From Pestalotiopsis fici W106-1 (Eukaryota; Ascomycota; Sordariomycetes; Amphisphaeriales; Sporocadaceae): DNA of 64,000 bases. Numbering within the stretch: position 1 is the stretch's first letter; each line of letters starts with the position of its first letter. Both the position numbers and the translations under genes were made by a program. The notes below the pieces were generated by a model. It was not told the DNA's origin and made no database searches. It was given only the letters and a program-made list of their open reading frames with translations. Where the stretch lies: positions 2,100,834 through 2,164,833 of the forward strand of contig NW_006917101.1 in NCBI RefSeq assembly GCF_000516985.1, given 5' to 3'. This document shows positions 22,263-35,050 of this stretch, one piece after another.

Positions 22263-24277
22263 ATGGCTTCCATTGAAAAGGCGGAAGCAAGCGAAATCGA
22301 TCGCGTGTCAGATGGCGATGGGGGCCACCGGCGCAGCCATGGCCATGACCATGCAAGGCTATCCGAGCGAGAGGAGATTGGTCGCATCGACGCCATGGCC
22401 GACGCTCCTGGGGTGTCGATGGAGAGTTTTGCGCATTTGGACGAGAAGAAAATTCTTCGCAAAGTGAGTGGCCACTCGTGTTTGGGAGACGCAAGAAATC
22501 ATTGCAACTGACACCACCGGGTACGCATAGATGGACATGCGTTTGATCCCGATGCTCGCCTTGTTGTACCTCTTGTCATTCTTGGATCGTAAGTACCGCC
22601 GTCCGCGATGGAGACCAACAGACGTGTATCCGCCAAAATCCAGTTGCTCACTTGTGCGTTAGGTGGAAACATTGGAAACGCCAAAATCGAGGGACTACAA
22701 GAAGACTTGGGCATGACCTCTGATCAATACAACTGGTGTCTCACCGTCTTCTTCTTCAGCTACGCCGCCTTTGAAGTTCCCAGCAATCTGCTACTGAAAA
22801 AGCTCCGTCCCAGCCGCTGGTTGCCTCTGATCATGGTCGTCTGGGGCACTGTAATGACTCTCATGGGTATTGTACAAAGCTACTCGGGCCTTCTCGCTGC
22901 TAGGTTCTTCCTGGGAGTTGCCGAGGCCGGGTTATTCCCTGGATGTGCTGTACGTAAAACATTATCTGTGTATGCGTCGAAAATAGCTGACATGACCTAT
23001 ATATAGTATTACGTGGTAGGACTGCATTCGGCAACATTCCCATTGACGACTGTACTGACTTGTGCGATAGAGTAGCTATGTCGACTTGATATATTCGCAA
23101 ATACACATGTGCTTCTGCTGACTACGGTATAGCTCACCATGTGGTACTGCCGTCATGAGATCCAGCTCAGACAAGCAATGTTCTTTTCCGCGGCTTCAAT
23201 AGCTGGCGCTTTCAGTGGCCTCTTGGCGTTTGGCATTTCGAAAATGGATGGCGTAGGAAACCTCGAAGGATGGCGGTGGATCTTCATTTTGGAGGGTATC
23301 GCCACTGTCATTGTTGCGGCTCTCGCTTTTTTCTGTCTTCACGATTTTCCCGAGACGGCCAAGTTCTTGACCGAAGAAGAGCGCGCATTCGTCGTGTTCC
23401 GCCTCAAGTACGGACAGGACAAGAAGGCCGAATCAAAGGGTCAGAGGTCTGTGGCCGAAGTTGATGAGTTCCAGTGGAAGTATGTTTGGCAAGCTTTCCG
23501 TGACTGGCAGATCTGGATCAATATTTTCGTTTATTGGGGGGTAAGTCACACGTGAATAGTCGCGATCCCCATGGCTTCTGTAGTGCTGATGTGATACTTT
23601 CTAGATTGTCTGCCCCTTATATGGTATCAGCCTCTTTCTCCCAACAATTATCAAATCACTTGGCTATGCTTCGACAACTGCCCAGCTTCTCACTGTTCCT
23701 ATCGTGAGTTGGATCTCTACAGTACTATCGTGCCCAGAAATGTCAGGCTCACGCATAACAGTACATCACGGCTGCCATTCTTGCTGTCCTTTTCGCCTAT
23801 ATTTCGGATCGTGTGGGAAAGCGTAGCCCATTTGTGGTTTCGTTTTTACTCATGATGATTTTAGGATTCGCCATGTGCATCTCTACCTCCAACCCAAAGG
23901 TCATCTACGGCGGCGTCTTTGTCGCGGCGTGTGCCATTTACCCATCCTTTCCCGGCAATATCGCGTGGCTCAGCAACAACCTCGCGGGCAGCTACAAGCG
24001 GAGCGCGGGCATGGCGATCCAGATTGGCGTGGGCAACCTCGGCGGCGCCATGGCGTCCAACTTCTATCGTGCACGCGATGCGCCGCAATACCATTTGGGG
24101 CACGCCCTGGAACTGGCGTTCATCTCGGTAGGCATCGCGGCAGCGTTGATACAGGTCTTTTCCTACGCGGCTATCAATAAGAAACGAGCCCGTCATTTGC
24201 AAAATGGGGATCAGTTCAGTCAGGCAGAACTGGCTGCCAAGGGAGACAAGGCTGTTACTTTCAGATACATGTATTGA
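22263..24277 (+). CDS. Dal5/allantoate-type MFS transporter (anion:cation symporter)
   Basis: Seven exons (22263-22463, 22531-22588, 22663-22949, 23007-23012, 23133-23540, 23605-23703, 23762-24277) give 524 residues. Signatures: MDMRLIPMLALLYLLSFLDRGNIGNAKIEGL (helix 1 start of the ACS/Dal5 family), RFFLGVAEAGLFPG, then YYLTMWYCRHEIQLRQAMFFSAA, GWRWIFILEG, PETAKFLTEEER and SDRVGKRSP. The family moves allantoate, nicotinate, pantothenate, biotin precursors and similar organic anions across the plasma membrane; the substrate here is unknown. The 6-nt exon 4 (Tyr-Tyr) is inferred because skipping it deletes the nearly invariant YY before the CWYxR motif. A 9-nt version ending at 23015 is the alternative. 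The N-terminal cytosolic region is His/Asp-rich. Confidence 0.9.
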
Positions 24278-25095
24278 AAGTATTATTCGTTATATGCGTG
24301 GGATTGGTTTGTATCGACGATTTGATCGAATACCCCTACAGGTACAAGGCACGTGATTGGGGAAGGATTTTGGTACATGGGGTGGCGATGCTTGCATGAT
24401 CAACTTGTCGATAGGCTTGGCACTCGGACTTGCTGCAAACAAGACACGATGATCAGAAAAAAAAACATGATAGACTTGTTAATAGTGAAAGAATCTTTAT
24501 GTCGATTTTCTATAGCGAAAGAGTAGAGGTTGTTTTGGTTTCGTGAAGTAGACCATCTATCAAATACCTGATGGCCGTACTTGATATAGACAAACCTGGT
24601 CAAGATATTCAATATAGTGAAGTATTACTTGTTTGTATATATCTAATATTAAATAAATAACTATGATTGAAATGTGATTTTGGATATCTGTAGAAACTTG
24701 TGGTATATACTGCCTTATGCTTCATGTGACTCCAGATAGATCATAATATGTCATATATGCAGCGCATGCAGCTTCCATCACATGCATTTGCACTCGGAAT
24801 TGGCTTGAAATTCTGTTGCTATAAGAAGAACCTACAAGAAGTCAACCTGATATCACATGATCAACAGAGTCTAGGACAAAATATCAAGTGTGGGTGGCAG
24901 ATGGCTGTAGTGACAGGGGGCCTTGAGTCGCTCGCTCTGATTGGTCACGAGGAGGCTGTCATGTCAGTTGGTGGGCATATAAATACTGTTGCCTCGCACC
25001 ACCCTCCTTTTTTACATTTTCTTTCTTCTTCATCAACGGTCATCCATAAAATACCACTTTCATCAAATTTGACCACATGCTCATCACACTCCACC
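24278..25095. other. intergenic gap, promoter of the following gene
   Basis: This 0.82-kb AT-rich stretch has no supported gene. It contains TATATA-rich tracts around 24630-24660, and the CT-rich leader of the next gene begins near 25000. Confidence 0.5.
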
Positions 25096-26035
25096 ATGTC
25101 TTACCAAGACCAAATAGTTAGAGCCCCTGAAGCCCCTGGCTATCGCTGCAACGAGCCTTTCCACAGTCAGTAGTCTATATAAAGCCACAAAGTCTAATCA
25201 TCTGACAGATATCATAGTTTATCGTACTGAGACAGGCTTCCATGACATGAGATATTTTGATCATCAACCACGTTCGCCTTCCATTCCTCCGGGACGCAGT
25301 GCTGCATATGATCCCATCAGTCAGCCAAGAAAGCCAAAGCCCCAGTATTCGGACCACTTCAGTACTTCCAGTAGAGTTCCAATCAGCAGTTCCATCTATT
25401 TTCAGCAAGAATTGGCCAGAACTCGCCATTCTAAAAGACCAGGGCCATCAGCAGGCAGTGATAGCCACATGCGCAGCCACATGAGTAAAAGTCCTACAAC
25501 CCAAGTAGTGACATGGGCAATGCAATCTTCAACTAGCACCACAGACTCTGAACCAAAACCATTCGTGCAATATAGCACACCCACGGTGCTTCCCTTACCC
25601 AGTCCGCGCGCCCACATTGAGGCGATGGACAACAGACAGGGTTCTCCAGCAGCCAGCAATAAATCTTCCCACAAGTCAGACAAGGTCGATTTCAGATCCT
25701 CAACCATAGCTTTGACCACGGCGCCAGACTTTTACTATCCCGGGTCCACTTCATTCGAAGTCGGACAAAGGATTCCTCCTAGAGTACCGGAACTGCCGCG
25801 ACTACCCACGCCAGATCTAGAATCTCTGAATGGAAATGAAGCCGACTTCTGCCCATGTTGTACGGGTGTAAAGAGAGATGCAACACGTGACCAGTACATC
25901 CAGACAGATTCGGAGTGGAAGATGCAGTCCCAGTGTCAGTTTCACTCACTTGCCTGTGGAAGCCAGACTAATTAGGCTGCAGTGATTGATGCAGCCGCAT
26001 ACATCCGCAGGACCAAGGAGCGACATGGACAGTGA
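25096..26035 (+). CDS. uncharacterised disordered protein
   Basis: The model is 25096-25165, 25209-25934 and 25983-26035, giving 282 residues. The second intron is optional: without it the frame ends at 25975 with 278 residues. The first intron (GTCAGT donor, CTGACAG acceptor) is supported because the unspliced frame stops at once. The protein is polar and rich in Ser/Pro/Arg/Gln, with no signal peptide or transmembrane helix. A small CPCC motif (DFCPCCTGVKR) near residue 240 might bind a metal. No domain is recognised. The CT-rich upstream leader and TCATCA-rich start context fit a real fungal gene. It is probably lineage-restricted; the function is unknown. Confidence 0.6.
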
Positions 26036-26868
26036 GCATATTGAGCTTCAAATGCGACAAATAGGCCGATCGGCAGCTAAATTCGTGTTAGGAAGCATTC
26101 TTGATCTCTAGATGTCAAATCTCCCTTGCAATGCAAGCTCGACATTTGTATTGGCCACGCCAGAACCTGGTAAGCGAGCGATCCATGTAATCCACCCGTC
26201 CTACTCTACTGTACATGTACTGACAAGAGATGATAGATATTGATCAAATTTGTAGTATAGCCCCGGCTGTCTTCAGATAATCATATGTCATGTCAAATTA
26301 AAGTGCTTGGGAGAATTCACTTCTATACAAGAAATAGCCAAAACTACAGAATGTAGTCGGAAGCGCCCTGGCATTAGTATGCGAGCATCAAATTAGGTCA
26401 GCGAGCATGATTGGCCCGGAAGTAGTTCGCTTACCAGTAGGATGCACTACCGGTACTGTGAAGATCGTCTGCAAGAGACGGGATATGTGCAGCAAGTCAC
26501 AAGACGGATGAAAGCGGGTTGGCGGGGTCCGGCCCTCATAATTTGGAGACCACTTGGAGACGGACATGTAATCTATGGGTTAAGGTTGCCACGACGCTTA
26601 CGCAGGTTTGCCATGTACGAGAGAGAGGGAAGAACAAATCAAGTATACTCGATCCGATGGTCTCGCAGCTTCCCCAGATATATCCCCGCACCGTACTACC
26701 CGAGGCCGCGGCCGCCTTTGAACTCTCGAGGGGACGTCGTAAGTTCTTGCTATGTTGATGGTGTCAAAGATGTTCTTCCGGAACGCAGTCATTGCTACTA
26801 TATTTACTTGAATACCCCACGCATCTCTGAATGAGTTCTCTTACTACACTCATTTCACCCAACCAAAA
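26036..26868. other. intergenic gap, no gene seen
   Basis: Short frames at 26442-26834 and on the opposite strand are Arg-rich, lack any domain and overlap the promoter of the SDR gene. I see no other structure. Confidence 0.5.
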
Positions 26869-27752
26869 ATGTCTCCCACACTTCGTCTACAAGGTAAAGT
26901 CGCCATCGTCACTGGTGGGGCATCCGGATTTGGCAAGGGCATTGCGACCAAGTTTGTCGAAGAGGGCGCCAAGGTCATTGTCGCCGACCTGTCGGCCGAG
27001 TCTGGGCAAAAGGTCGCAGACGAGCTCAAGTGCGAATTCGCCGTGGCCGACGTGACCAAGCGCGAGGACTGGGAGCGCCTGCTCAAGCAGAGCCTCGACC
27101 AGTTTGGCCAGCTCGACATCATTGTCAACAATGCCGGCATGACGTACGCCAACAAGGCCACCGAGGACGTGACGGACGCCGACTTTGACCTTGTCATGAA
27201 TGTCAATGTCAAGTCCATTTACCTCTCCACCAGTGTCCTTCTGCCGCATTTTCTCGAGACCAAGAAGCCTGCGTGCTTTATTCAGATTGCCTCCACCGCC
27301 GGCGTGAGACCCCGTCCCCGGCTGACGTGGTACAATGCATCCAAGGCAGCTGTCATAAATGCTACAAAGGTATACATGCCCCTGATTGAGCTCCGACTCT
27401 TTGTTCTAATTGGTGGTTTAGACCATGGCTGTCGAGTATGGACCTCATGGTATCAGATTCAACTCGGTTGCGCCCGTCGTGGGCACGACGGGCATGTAAG
27501 TCACCCCGAACCTCTCTACTTTTCCTTCACTCCCAAAGTGGGATCATCTAATCTGTCAAAACAAACAGGACCCATCTCTTCCTGGGTAAGCCCGATACCG
27601 AGGAAAACCGAAAGGCGTTCATCTCAGTCGTGCCACTTGGTAGGGGCTCAACACCTGCGGATGTTGCAAATGCAACTTGCTACCTGGCGAGTGATGAGGC
27701 ATCTTTTATCACGGGTGTCAATATCGAGGTCGATGGTGGAAGATGTGTTTAG
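26869..27752 (+). CDS. short-chain dehydrogenase/reductase (classical SDR)
   Basis: Three exons (26869-27369, 27422-27495, 27569-27752) give 252 residues, the normal length for a classical SDR. The cofactor glycine motif TGGASGFG is at 15-22, and NNAG at about 87-90. The catalytic triad is Ser142 (IASTAG), Tyr155 and Lys159 (YNASK). The C-terminal part contains RFNSVAPVVGTTG, LASDEASFITG and VNIEVDGG, typical of 3-oxoacyl-ACP-reductase-like (FabG-like) SDRs that reduce or oxidise carbonyl/alcohol pairs with NAD(P). Asp40 after the second strand (VIVADLS) favours NAD(H). The substrate cannot be read. It is the first of several oxidoreductases in the 26.8-34.6 kb stretch. Confidence 0.92.
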
Positions 27753-29219
27753 TAGGAAATGCAGAACAACAATTCGAAGGAGTTTCATAAACCGAGCGAC
27801 TCATGTTCCTTGCCAGTCGATGCATGGAAGTTATCTGCAATATACCAAATGTTTCTCCCATGTTCAGCCCAATGAGAGTATACTTATCATCGCTTCCACT
27901 TGTCCGCAGATTCTCCGCATAGTGGTCGATGTTATATCTGAATCGGAAAAAGATGAATGAGAAAGGACCGAACCCGACATGCTCCCTGTCAAGTTTTCTA
28001 TAAGAGAAATGGAGCCCAGTGAGGCTTATAAATAACCACGTTCTGTGCTTGGCCAACCGTGTCGCAAAGTGAGGAGACCACAAACATGTCTATGGTAGAC
28101 ACTGCGGCGCAGAACTTGGAGCGGCCTGGGGAAGCCTGTGCATCAGCCACACGCATGCTTGCTGTTGCCTCAGGCATAAATCAGAGATAGATGAGATTGC
28201 TAAACATAACGACGTAACAATCAATAATAACAAAAGACACAGATTCCATCATATCGCTTTGGCAGACTTGTACGTTGGTCTGCCTGGCAAGCCGGCGTAT
28301 ACCATTTCCAAGCATGCATACCTGGCGATAATAAATATTGCAGTTAAGTTTGAACAGCGCCTCGGCAGAAATTATGTTAGAATACCGGGACTGACCGTCC
28401 GAAAGTGATTAATTATTATACCAAAAGCAATTCTCGCGTCAACGCCCCGTCCGTCTGACGTGGGTACACCCGCTGTTTGCTCGGTGAGGATTTGTAGGAA
28501 GGACTCCGAGATCCAAGGCATGATATCCACCATTATCCCCATCGAGCGCGCTCTGCTGAGTGCGAGGGAAGTATCGGATACCTACAACCCAGCTGCGAGT
28601 TACATCAATGGCATGGGTTCTATTGATCGACACTGATGTGGCCACTGCCGTATTCTTATTCCGAGGGCAGGTGGGGAGTGGCCCTAAAAGTAGAGAAATG
28701 GGAAGAGGCCAACTCGTATTCCATTTTGTGCATCTATTTGCAAGCCATTTCGAGGTACAGAAACATTAACGTCACAAACCAGTGACAGCGGGAAGAAAAT
28801 GATTTCACAAGGCTGCGTGGATGTCTCAATCGTCATCTTCACACAAGACGATGTATGTCAGGTCTTTTGGCCCCAATTGCGTGCGACTATGCCTTTACTT
28901 TGGGGGACAAAAGTCCCGCGTGCTGTTGTGTTCGTGTCTAAGACCATTGCATGTATGTGTAACTCCAAGGCGTGTGTGTCCATGTGGATCTTGATGGTAA
29001 GCAGACGGATAGATTGCCATGGATGCGATCCACTGAGTGGTGAGGCTGAACCGTGGATTTCCCAACTTTGTTCATTACCCATGGGCGGGATCTTGCTTTT
29101 CAGCAACTCCCTGGATTCCGTTACTATCTCGTACTTCTTTCTTTTCAAATTCCTCCATCATACGGTCGTTTCGATAACCTTGACATCACGCCATTACCAC
29201 GAAATTGCTCACCGCTAAA
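27753..29219. other. 1.5-kb gap upstream of a PTH11-like receptor
   Basis: No supported gene. Several frames of 60-140 codons exist on both strands without domains or splice consistency. The last 100 bp is CT-rich leader for the receptor gene. Confidence 0.5.
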
Positions 29220-30555
29220 ATGTACGAACCCGATCAACCGACCTTGCGAGTGCTCTTCTTTTTCATGATTATTGTACCGACCTTTGTGACAGTCTTGCGA
29301 GTGTGGTCTCGAATTTTGATGCCAGTTTCTCCCACGTCTACAACACCACACAAATTCTGGTGGGATGACTGGGCGGCCTTTGCGGCAGCTGTATGTCTCC
29401 CAGTATCTTCTGCACCTGGTTCATCTTTGAAGACAATGCGAAACTTGTGCTGATAGATTGGTCTGTAGGGCTTTAGCATTGCTACATGTAGCTTGTCTCT
29501 GAAAGTTGCTTACGGAGACATGGCACCTGAACTGTACCCTATATCACTGGCTGAATATGTCAATTCCGAGAAGCTATTCTGGATGATGTATTTTCTATTT
29601 AGCGTAGGCACGACTTTTAGTAGAGCTTCAGCACTGCTATTCTACGCTCGCATCCTCTCTGTGAGCCGCTCCAAGTTTAGATATGCACTGTGGCTGGTGC
29701 ACACCATAAATGTCGCCTGGGTACTGGCTACACTACTCAATCTCATATTGATGTGCCGCCCCGTCCTGATGGCTTGGAGAACATTGTGGGAAGGAACATG
29801 CTCCGATTATCTCGGTCCACAATTGGTACGGGGTGGGCTGGCCAGTCTTGTCATTGACATAATCATCCTCGTCTTGCCGCTTCCAAAGCTGTGGAAACTA
29901 AAAATGAAGACAACGCGGCGTATTCAAATCAGCGGGGTCTTCTTATGTGGTTATCTGTGAGTAGCCGGCTCTCTGACAAACACTAGCACAAAATCTGGGC
30001 GGTCTCGCTCACCAGAACGATCATCACAGAGTCGTTGCTGTAGCTTTCTGCCGGACCATGATCATACTTCGGGATACTGGCACAATCATCAAGAGCCAGA
30101 ACGATGTCTGTATGTTATTAGTGTTCTGGTGAAGAGCTCGCCACGCCAGCTGCTAATGGTATTTAGTCTTACCCACAACCGCTGTCATATGGTTGAGCTT
30201 CGAAATCGCAATGTCCGTCATAAGCATCAGCTTGCCCAGTATTCTGTATCTGGTTCAGCAAGTGTACAACAGTGTGTTGCAAAGCCTGGCTATGGCTGGT
30301 GTATACATGTCTAAACTTCTTCATATAAAACGAGGAACGCATTGCTGCTCTAAAAGCGAAGATGGCGATAATGACCGCGGCGTTTTGGTCCTGCAGGCCC
30401 ATGGTCATGGTGGCAACATATCGCCAGGTAATCGTGACGCGAATCTCCATGTGGCCCGCACCGAATCTACGGCGGAGTTTAGTGGCACAGGCGATAATAC
30501 TGAGCACACAGAGGGTAGCGGGATCCGTGTGGTGCGGAATATTGAAGTGGTCTAG
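29220..30555 (+). CDS. PTH11-like integral membrane protein (fungal rhodopsin-domain family)
   Basis: Four exons (29220-29390, 29469-29956, 30030-30109, 30167-30555) give 375 residues. It shows the pattern of the fungal PTH11/SAT4-type seven-helix family. The N-terminal helix LFFFMIIVPTFVTVLRVWSR is followed by WWDDWAAF, a helix with YFLFSVGTTFSRASALLFYARI, and LILMCRPVLMAW. Next come CSDYLGPQLVRGGLASLVIDIIILVLPLPKLWKLKM, VVAVAFCRTMII and IWLSFEIAMSVISISLPSILYL, then a hydrophilic tail. These proteins lack confirmed G-protein coupling in most cases; PTH11 itself senses surfaces during infection in Magnaporthe. The acceptor at 29468 is chosen over the nearer one because it restores the conserved second helix. 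The conserved extracellular CFEM region is absent. Confidence 0.82.
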
Positions 30556-31315
30556 TCAAGAAGTCGAGGTTGCGATCACGGTTTGCACCTAACTCGCATA
30601 GAAGAGACGATGCACAAGCATAAAGATGCAAACGTGCTTTACAAGGTGGACTGGGAATGCGGCGCCTTCAATCGCCGATTGGGAAAGATAACCAGATATT
30701 CTTGCCATGGACTTTTTGTTGACCGAGGTGCTTTGGGGATCATTTGTAGCTTTCTTCGTTCTGTTTTGAGATCTTGGTCGTACCATATCGGTTGGCAAGT
30801 CAGTGGACTGGGGTGTGTAGCTTACATTGGTTCCAAGAAGCCAGTACAGCGGGCAATAAATCGTGATATTCGAGAGAGGTATGATCCATTCAGTAAATGA
30901 TATGAAGACTTTCAACCAACTTTTTTGCAATTTACATTACTGATTTTTGTCTCGAAAAAGAAACAACAGCATTAAAGACGCGGATCGGACTCAGCCGATG
31001 GCGAGTTGATCGCGTTTTCCTCTCTCTCAGCCGGTTGCCAAGAAGAGATACATGATGGAGTTCGCAAAGAACTTCTGAGGATTTTATGGTTCCCCCGCAC
31101 TGCACCTTTGCAGCTTCCGACATTTACCTGCTCCCTGTTGCACAAGCATTGGACTAAGACGTAATGGTGATGTGGGGAAAGTGATACTCGTTCAAACGTC
31201 GGGCCTCTACAGCCATCCGATTACCCAGAGCTCATTGTTTCATCAATCAGTTGTGTGTTAAAATCATTCCTCCTAGTTTGGCTTCTTGCAATAAGGCGCA
31301 CGATTCACCATTACC
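30556..31315. other. intergenic gap, no gene seen
   Basis: The gap is the 3' flank of the receptor gene and the promoter of the aldehyde dehydrogenase. A frame at 30583-30900 lacks domains. Confidence 0.5.
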
Positions 31316-32932
31316 ATGGGCGAGAAGCAAGAAGCAAGACCGTTTGAGCTCCAGGACGAAAGTCTACTTCAATATGACTGCTACATTCACGGCAAATGGA
31401 TGCCGGCACGCCGCAACGGTCGCTTTGCCGTGATTGACCCCGGCTCCGGCAAGCCGTGGGCAGAATGTGCGGATGCAACCACCGACGATGTCGAGACGGC
31501 GGTCCATTCATCCCACGTCGCTTTTGACAGCTACTCAAAGTACACGCCGCGGCAACGGGCCCAGCTGTTGTCAAAGTGGCATCAACTAATCGAGTCATCA
31601 AAGGGCGACTTGGCCAGGATCCTTGTGCATGAGACAGGAAAGCCGCTCGCGGAAGCACAGGCAGAGGTTGATTACGGCCTCAGCTTTGTTTGGTGCGTCC
31701 AAGTCAACGCCTTGGTACTTACTTCTAATTACTATACAGGTGGTTTATGGGAGAAGCCGATCGGATTACCGGAACCACAACGATAGCTGCCATAGCTGGA
31801 AGGCGATCTCTGGTCATCAAACAGCCCATTGGTGTTGTTGCTGCACTGGTGCCTTGGAATTTCCCAATAGCCCTGCTGCTCCGAAAGGCCAGTGCTGCTC
31901 TAGCTGCCGGCTGCACCATGGTTGTAAAACCTTCTCCCGAGACCCCATTTACCGCCACAGCCCTTGCATATCTGGCAATCAAGGCCGGGTTCCCAGCTGG
32001 CGCTCTCAATGTCATACCTACGAGTCTGGAAAACACGCCCTCATTGGCCGAGGCTTTATGCCTCCATCCGGCTGTCAAGAAGGTGACATTCACGGGTTCC
32101 ACGCGCGTTGGCAAGATCATCTCTGGCCTCTGTGCGAGAAACCTGAAGAAGGCAACCTTTGAGCTGGGAGGGAACTGTCCATTCATTGTGTTTGATGATG
32201 CAAACATTGACCACGCCGTCGAACAGCTCATGGGTCTCAAGTGGCGTCACGCCGGCCAAGCTTGCATTACTGCAAACCGTGTCTATGTGCAAGATGGAAT
32301 CCATGATGCCTTTCTAGAGAAGCTCGTCGAGAAAACCAAGGCATTGAAATTAGGACACGGAATGACAGAAGGCACAACCATGGGACCAGTGACTACATCA
32401 CGAGGTCTGGACAATGCCGAGGAACTGGTCAAGGATGCCGTAAGTGCTGGCGCCAAGATCGCAATTGGTAATGGTCGCAGACACAAAGTGGATGACTTCC
32501 CAGAGGGATACTTTATGGCTCCGACAATCCTCACCAACATGGCCGACGACATGTTCATGAGCTGCGAGGAGAACTTTGCACCCATTCTTGGCATCTATGT
32601 GTTTGAGACGGAAAAGGAGGTCGTCAAGCGTGCAAATAACACAAGCATGGGTCTAGCCAGCTACGTGTTCACCAAGGATGTTGATCGACTCTGGAGGCTA
32701 TTCGAGAACCTCGAGGCTGGTATGATAGGACTAGTAAGTCAACAAAACATCCCCAGTCATTTCCAATCATTGTGCTGACACGACCCAGAACACTGGCAGC
32801 TGCTCTGCGGCCGAGACGCCCTTTGGCGGCATCAAGGACAGCGGCGCAGGAAAGGAGAGTGGTAAAGATATCGCCATAAATGAGTTTATGATCACGAAAG
32901 CAGGAACTTTGACATTGGAAGGACAATTTTGA
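31316..32932 (+). CDS. aldehyde dehydrogenase, succinate-semialdehyde dehydrogenase-like
   Basis: Three exons (31316-31692, 31740-32733, 32789-32932) give 504 residues, the standard ALDH length. Visible: the PWNFPIALLLRKASAALAAG cofactor-domain segment, KPSPETPFTA, and FTGSTRVGK. The general-base Glu267 is in FELGG, the nucleophile Cys301 in GQACITANR, and EEFAP-like EENFAPILG, NNTSMGLASYVF and PFGGIKDSGAGKE complete the motifs. The 34-residue Glu-Cys spacing is exact for the family. The KPSPETP and GLKWRHAGQAC segments and overall layout favour the succinate-semialdehyde dehydrogenase branch, which oxidises an aldehyde to the acid with NAD(P). The true substrate is inferred only. It is likely cytosolic, with no presequence. 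It sits between a PTH11-like receptor and an SDR. Confidence 0.93.
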
Positions 32933-33598
32933 AGGTGGGAACAGTCTAGAATTCCAGGTGTTCCAGCATTGATGATGGCAAGCTCAGGTATCGGGAACAT
33001 TCTTCCCATAAGTTCAACTAGAAATAGTTTCCTCATTTTTAACATCAACTGCCATGAGTGATTCGACCCTGGCGAACATAGGAGGTGCTGGTACATCACA
33101 AGCGATAGTACTGCCCCAAGCGGTTTGTTGATAGTTTATGAATTATCCAAGAACAATCTGATAACTTCCGCACTCAACTGAGGGTATTTCATCTTTTCTG
33201 AGGAATATTGGACAGACTGGGAAAGACCCCACAGAAAGTATGCCATCGACCCAAAGGGGCAAACAGCTCAGTCACGCTCAACCGCGACAAGCGAAGCCAA
33301 GCATCTGCTCTGCTGTAAATGAAGTCTCCTCAAATAGCGGGTTCCCGGTCAATCATACCCATTCCAGACCCGTGGTCAAGCCATTTCCGCTATGGGATTG
33401 GATGGAGGCACCCTTTATCATCAGATTATGCAGTGTCCAGGGTATATACTTGACGGTGGTGATGAAATGCGAGTCCATTCATCTGTCACGACTCCAAAGG
33501 GCTCACTGTCGGCCTAGATGAGAATAAATATGTAGTCTCCTGCTGCTACGATGCTATCATTCGACAAATAACCTTGAAAAAAACCTTCATCATTTATC
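32933..33598. other. intergenic gap, promoter of the second SDR
   Basis: This 0.67-kb gap holds the 3' flank of the aldehyde dehydrogenase and the promoter of the SDR. No gene is supported. Confidence 0.5.
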
Positions 33599-34577
33599 AT
33601 GGCCGACCCCTATCCCTTCAAGAACAAGGTCATTGCCGTCACCGGCGCCAGCCGCGGCACTGGTCTGTCATTGACGAGATATCTCCTCGTTCGTGGCGCC
33701 ACGGTCTCCATGGCGGCCACAAGTGAGGCCAACCTCGCCAAGGCGTTGGAGGGCATCAGGAGTGATATCCCCGATGTTGAGCACCGCGTCATGACCTATT
33801 CGGTCGATATTGGCAATGCTGAGCAAGTCAAGGCTTGGATCGAGGCTACCGTAGCCAAGTTTGGCCCCTTGGATGGTGCTGCAAATGTTGCTGGTGAGTC
33901 GGGCCCTTTTGAAGAAAAACTGATATTTTGGCAAGAATATTTTATTCAATGTGGGTGACTCTTATGCAGCTCAAATGATGCCACGAATCTGGCCCATTGA
34001 GATTCTCCCCCACGAGGACGTGTCACAGTGTCTTCACGTCAACGTGGTTGGTACTTTCAACTGCCTACAAAACGAGCTCAAGCACATGAAACGGGGCGGG
34101 AGCATTGTCAATTGTGGCAGCATTCTGAGCGGCTACTCCTCGGCCGGGGTGTCGGCCTATTGCGCTGCAAAGCACGCCGTCGTGGGGTTGACCAAGGCTG
34201 CCGCCTACGAAGGTGCCGCCAAGAACATCCGAGTCAATGTCCTGAGTCCGTGAGTAAACAATACCTTGTTCTGTTTCACTATTTTCAATCATCGCCCCGA
34301 GGTTTCCACCACTAACTGGGTGAACAGTGGCTGTATCGATACCGATTTAATCAGACAGCCTCTAATCATGCCGAATGGCGAGGGCTGGACGGTCACGGAA
34401 GACGATAACCTCACCTCCATCATCAAGCGCTGGGCCAAGCCGGAAGAGATTGCCGCGTCCATTGCCTTTCTGCTTGGCGACGAGTGCAGAATGATTACCC
34501 GTCAAGAGTGGAGAGTCGACGGGGGATGGCTAGAGAGTGACTATGTCGGCGGCCACAAAGACTACAAGCATGAATAG
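33599..34577 (+). CDS. short-chain dehydrogenase/reductase with an atypical NNAG motif
   Basis: Three exons (33599-33893, 33970-34249, 34328-34577) give 274 residues. The cofactor loop TGASRGTG is at 15-22. Catalytic Ser149 (CGSILSG), Tyr162 and Lys166 (YCAAK) are intact, followed by IRVNVLSPGCIDTDL and EWRVDGGW near the end. The usual NNAG is replaced by AANVA at about 95-99, just at the first exon junction, a variation found in some fungal SDRs. The enzyme is predicted to interconvert an alcohol and a carbonyl with NAD(P). It is not a close copy of the SDR at 26.9 kb. It lies 0.67 kb downstream of the aldehyde dehydrogenase on the same strand, so the two could act on related metabolites. 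Confidence 0.9.
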
Positions 34578-35050
34578 AAAAGCCAACATGGCTCAAACGT
34601 CACGAGGTCCAGGCTTCCCTAGAATACAGGAGAAAGTAGAGAAAGGCAAGTTGGCTACTGATGTCGCCGAGAGACATTATTACATGTCTCTAACCGGCAC
34701 CATCGTTGCTGATATGGAATTTATATCATTTCGCTCATCCTTTTCGTTCGAGTGACCATTATACTTTTCGTCACGCTATGCTCGACTCAGCATGCGTATG
34801 TCTAGACCATATGGTAGGACTTTTTTACGAAGAATAAAAAGATCGTTTCAAAATCACAGTCTTGGAGAACATTGGAGAGAGCTTGGATAATGTGAATGGC
34901 GGCGACCCGCACATGAATCCATGAATTTATAAGATTTTGCGCCGTCCTGATTATCCCTTGGTGTCTGCTATTGCCTCGAAATCTCGTACCGATGGAGGAA
35001 AGACCATGATTTCATAGTTATTATACAATTGCCACAATCTTCCAGCACCT
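34578..35050. other. convergent gap
   Basis: This 0.47-kb gap lies between the 3' ends of the SDR and BuGZ-like genes. Only non-coding flank is seen. Confidence 0.5.

Noticed and set aside
31623..32240. Frames of 171-179 codons overlapping the aldehyde dehydrogenase
   Set aside because: Shadow frames inside a gene with clear catalytic motifs.
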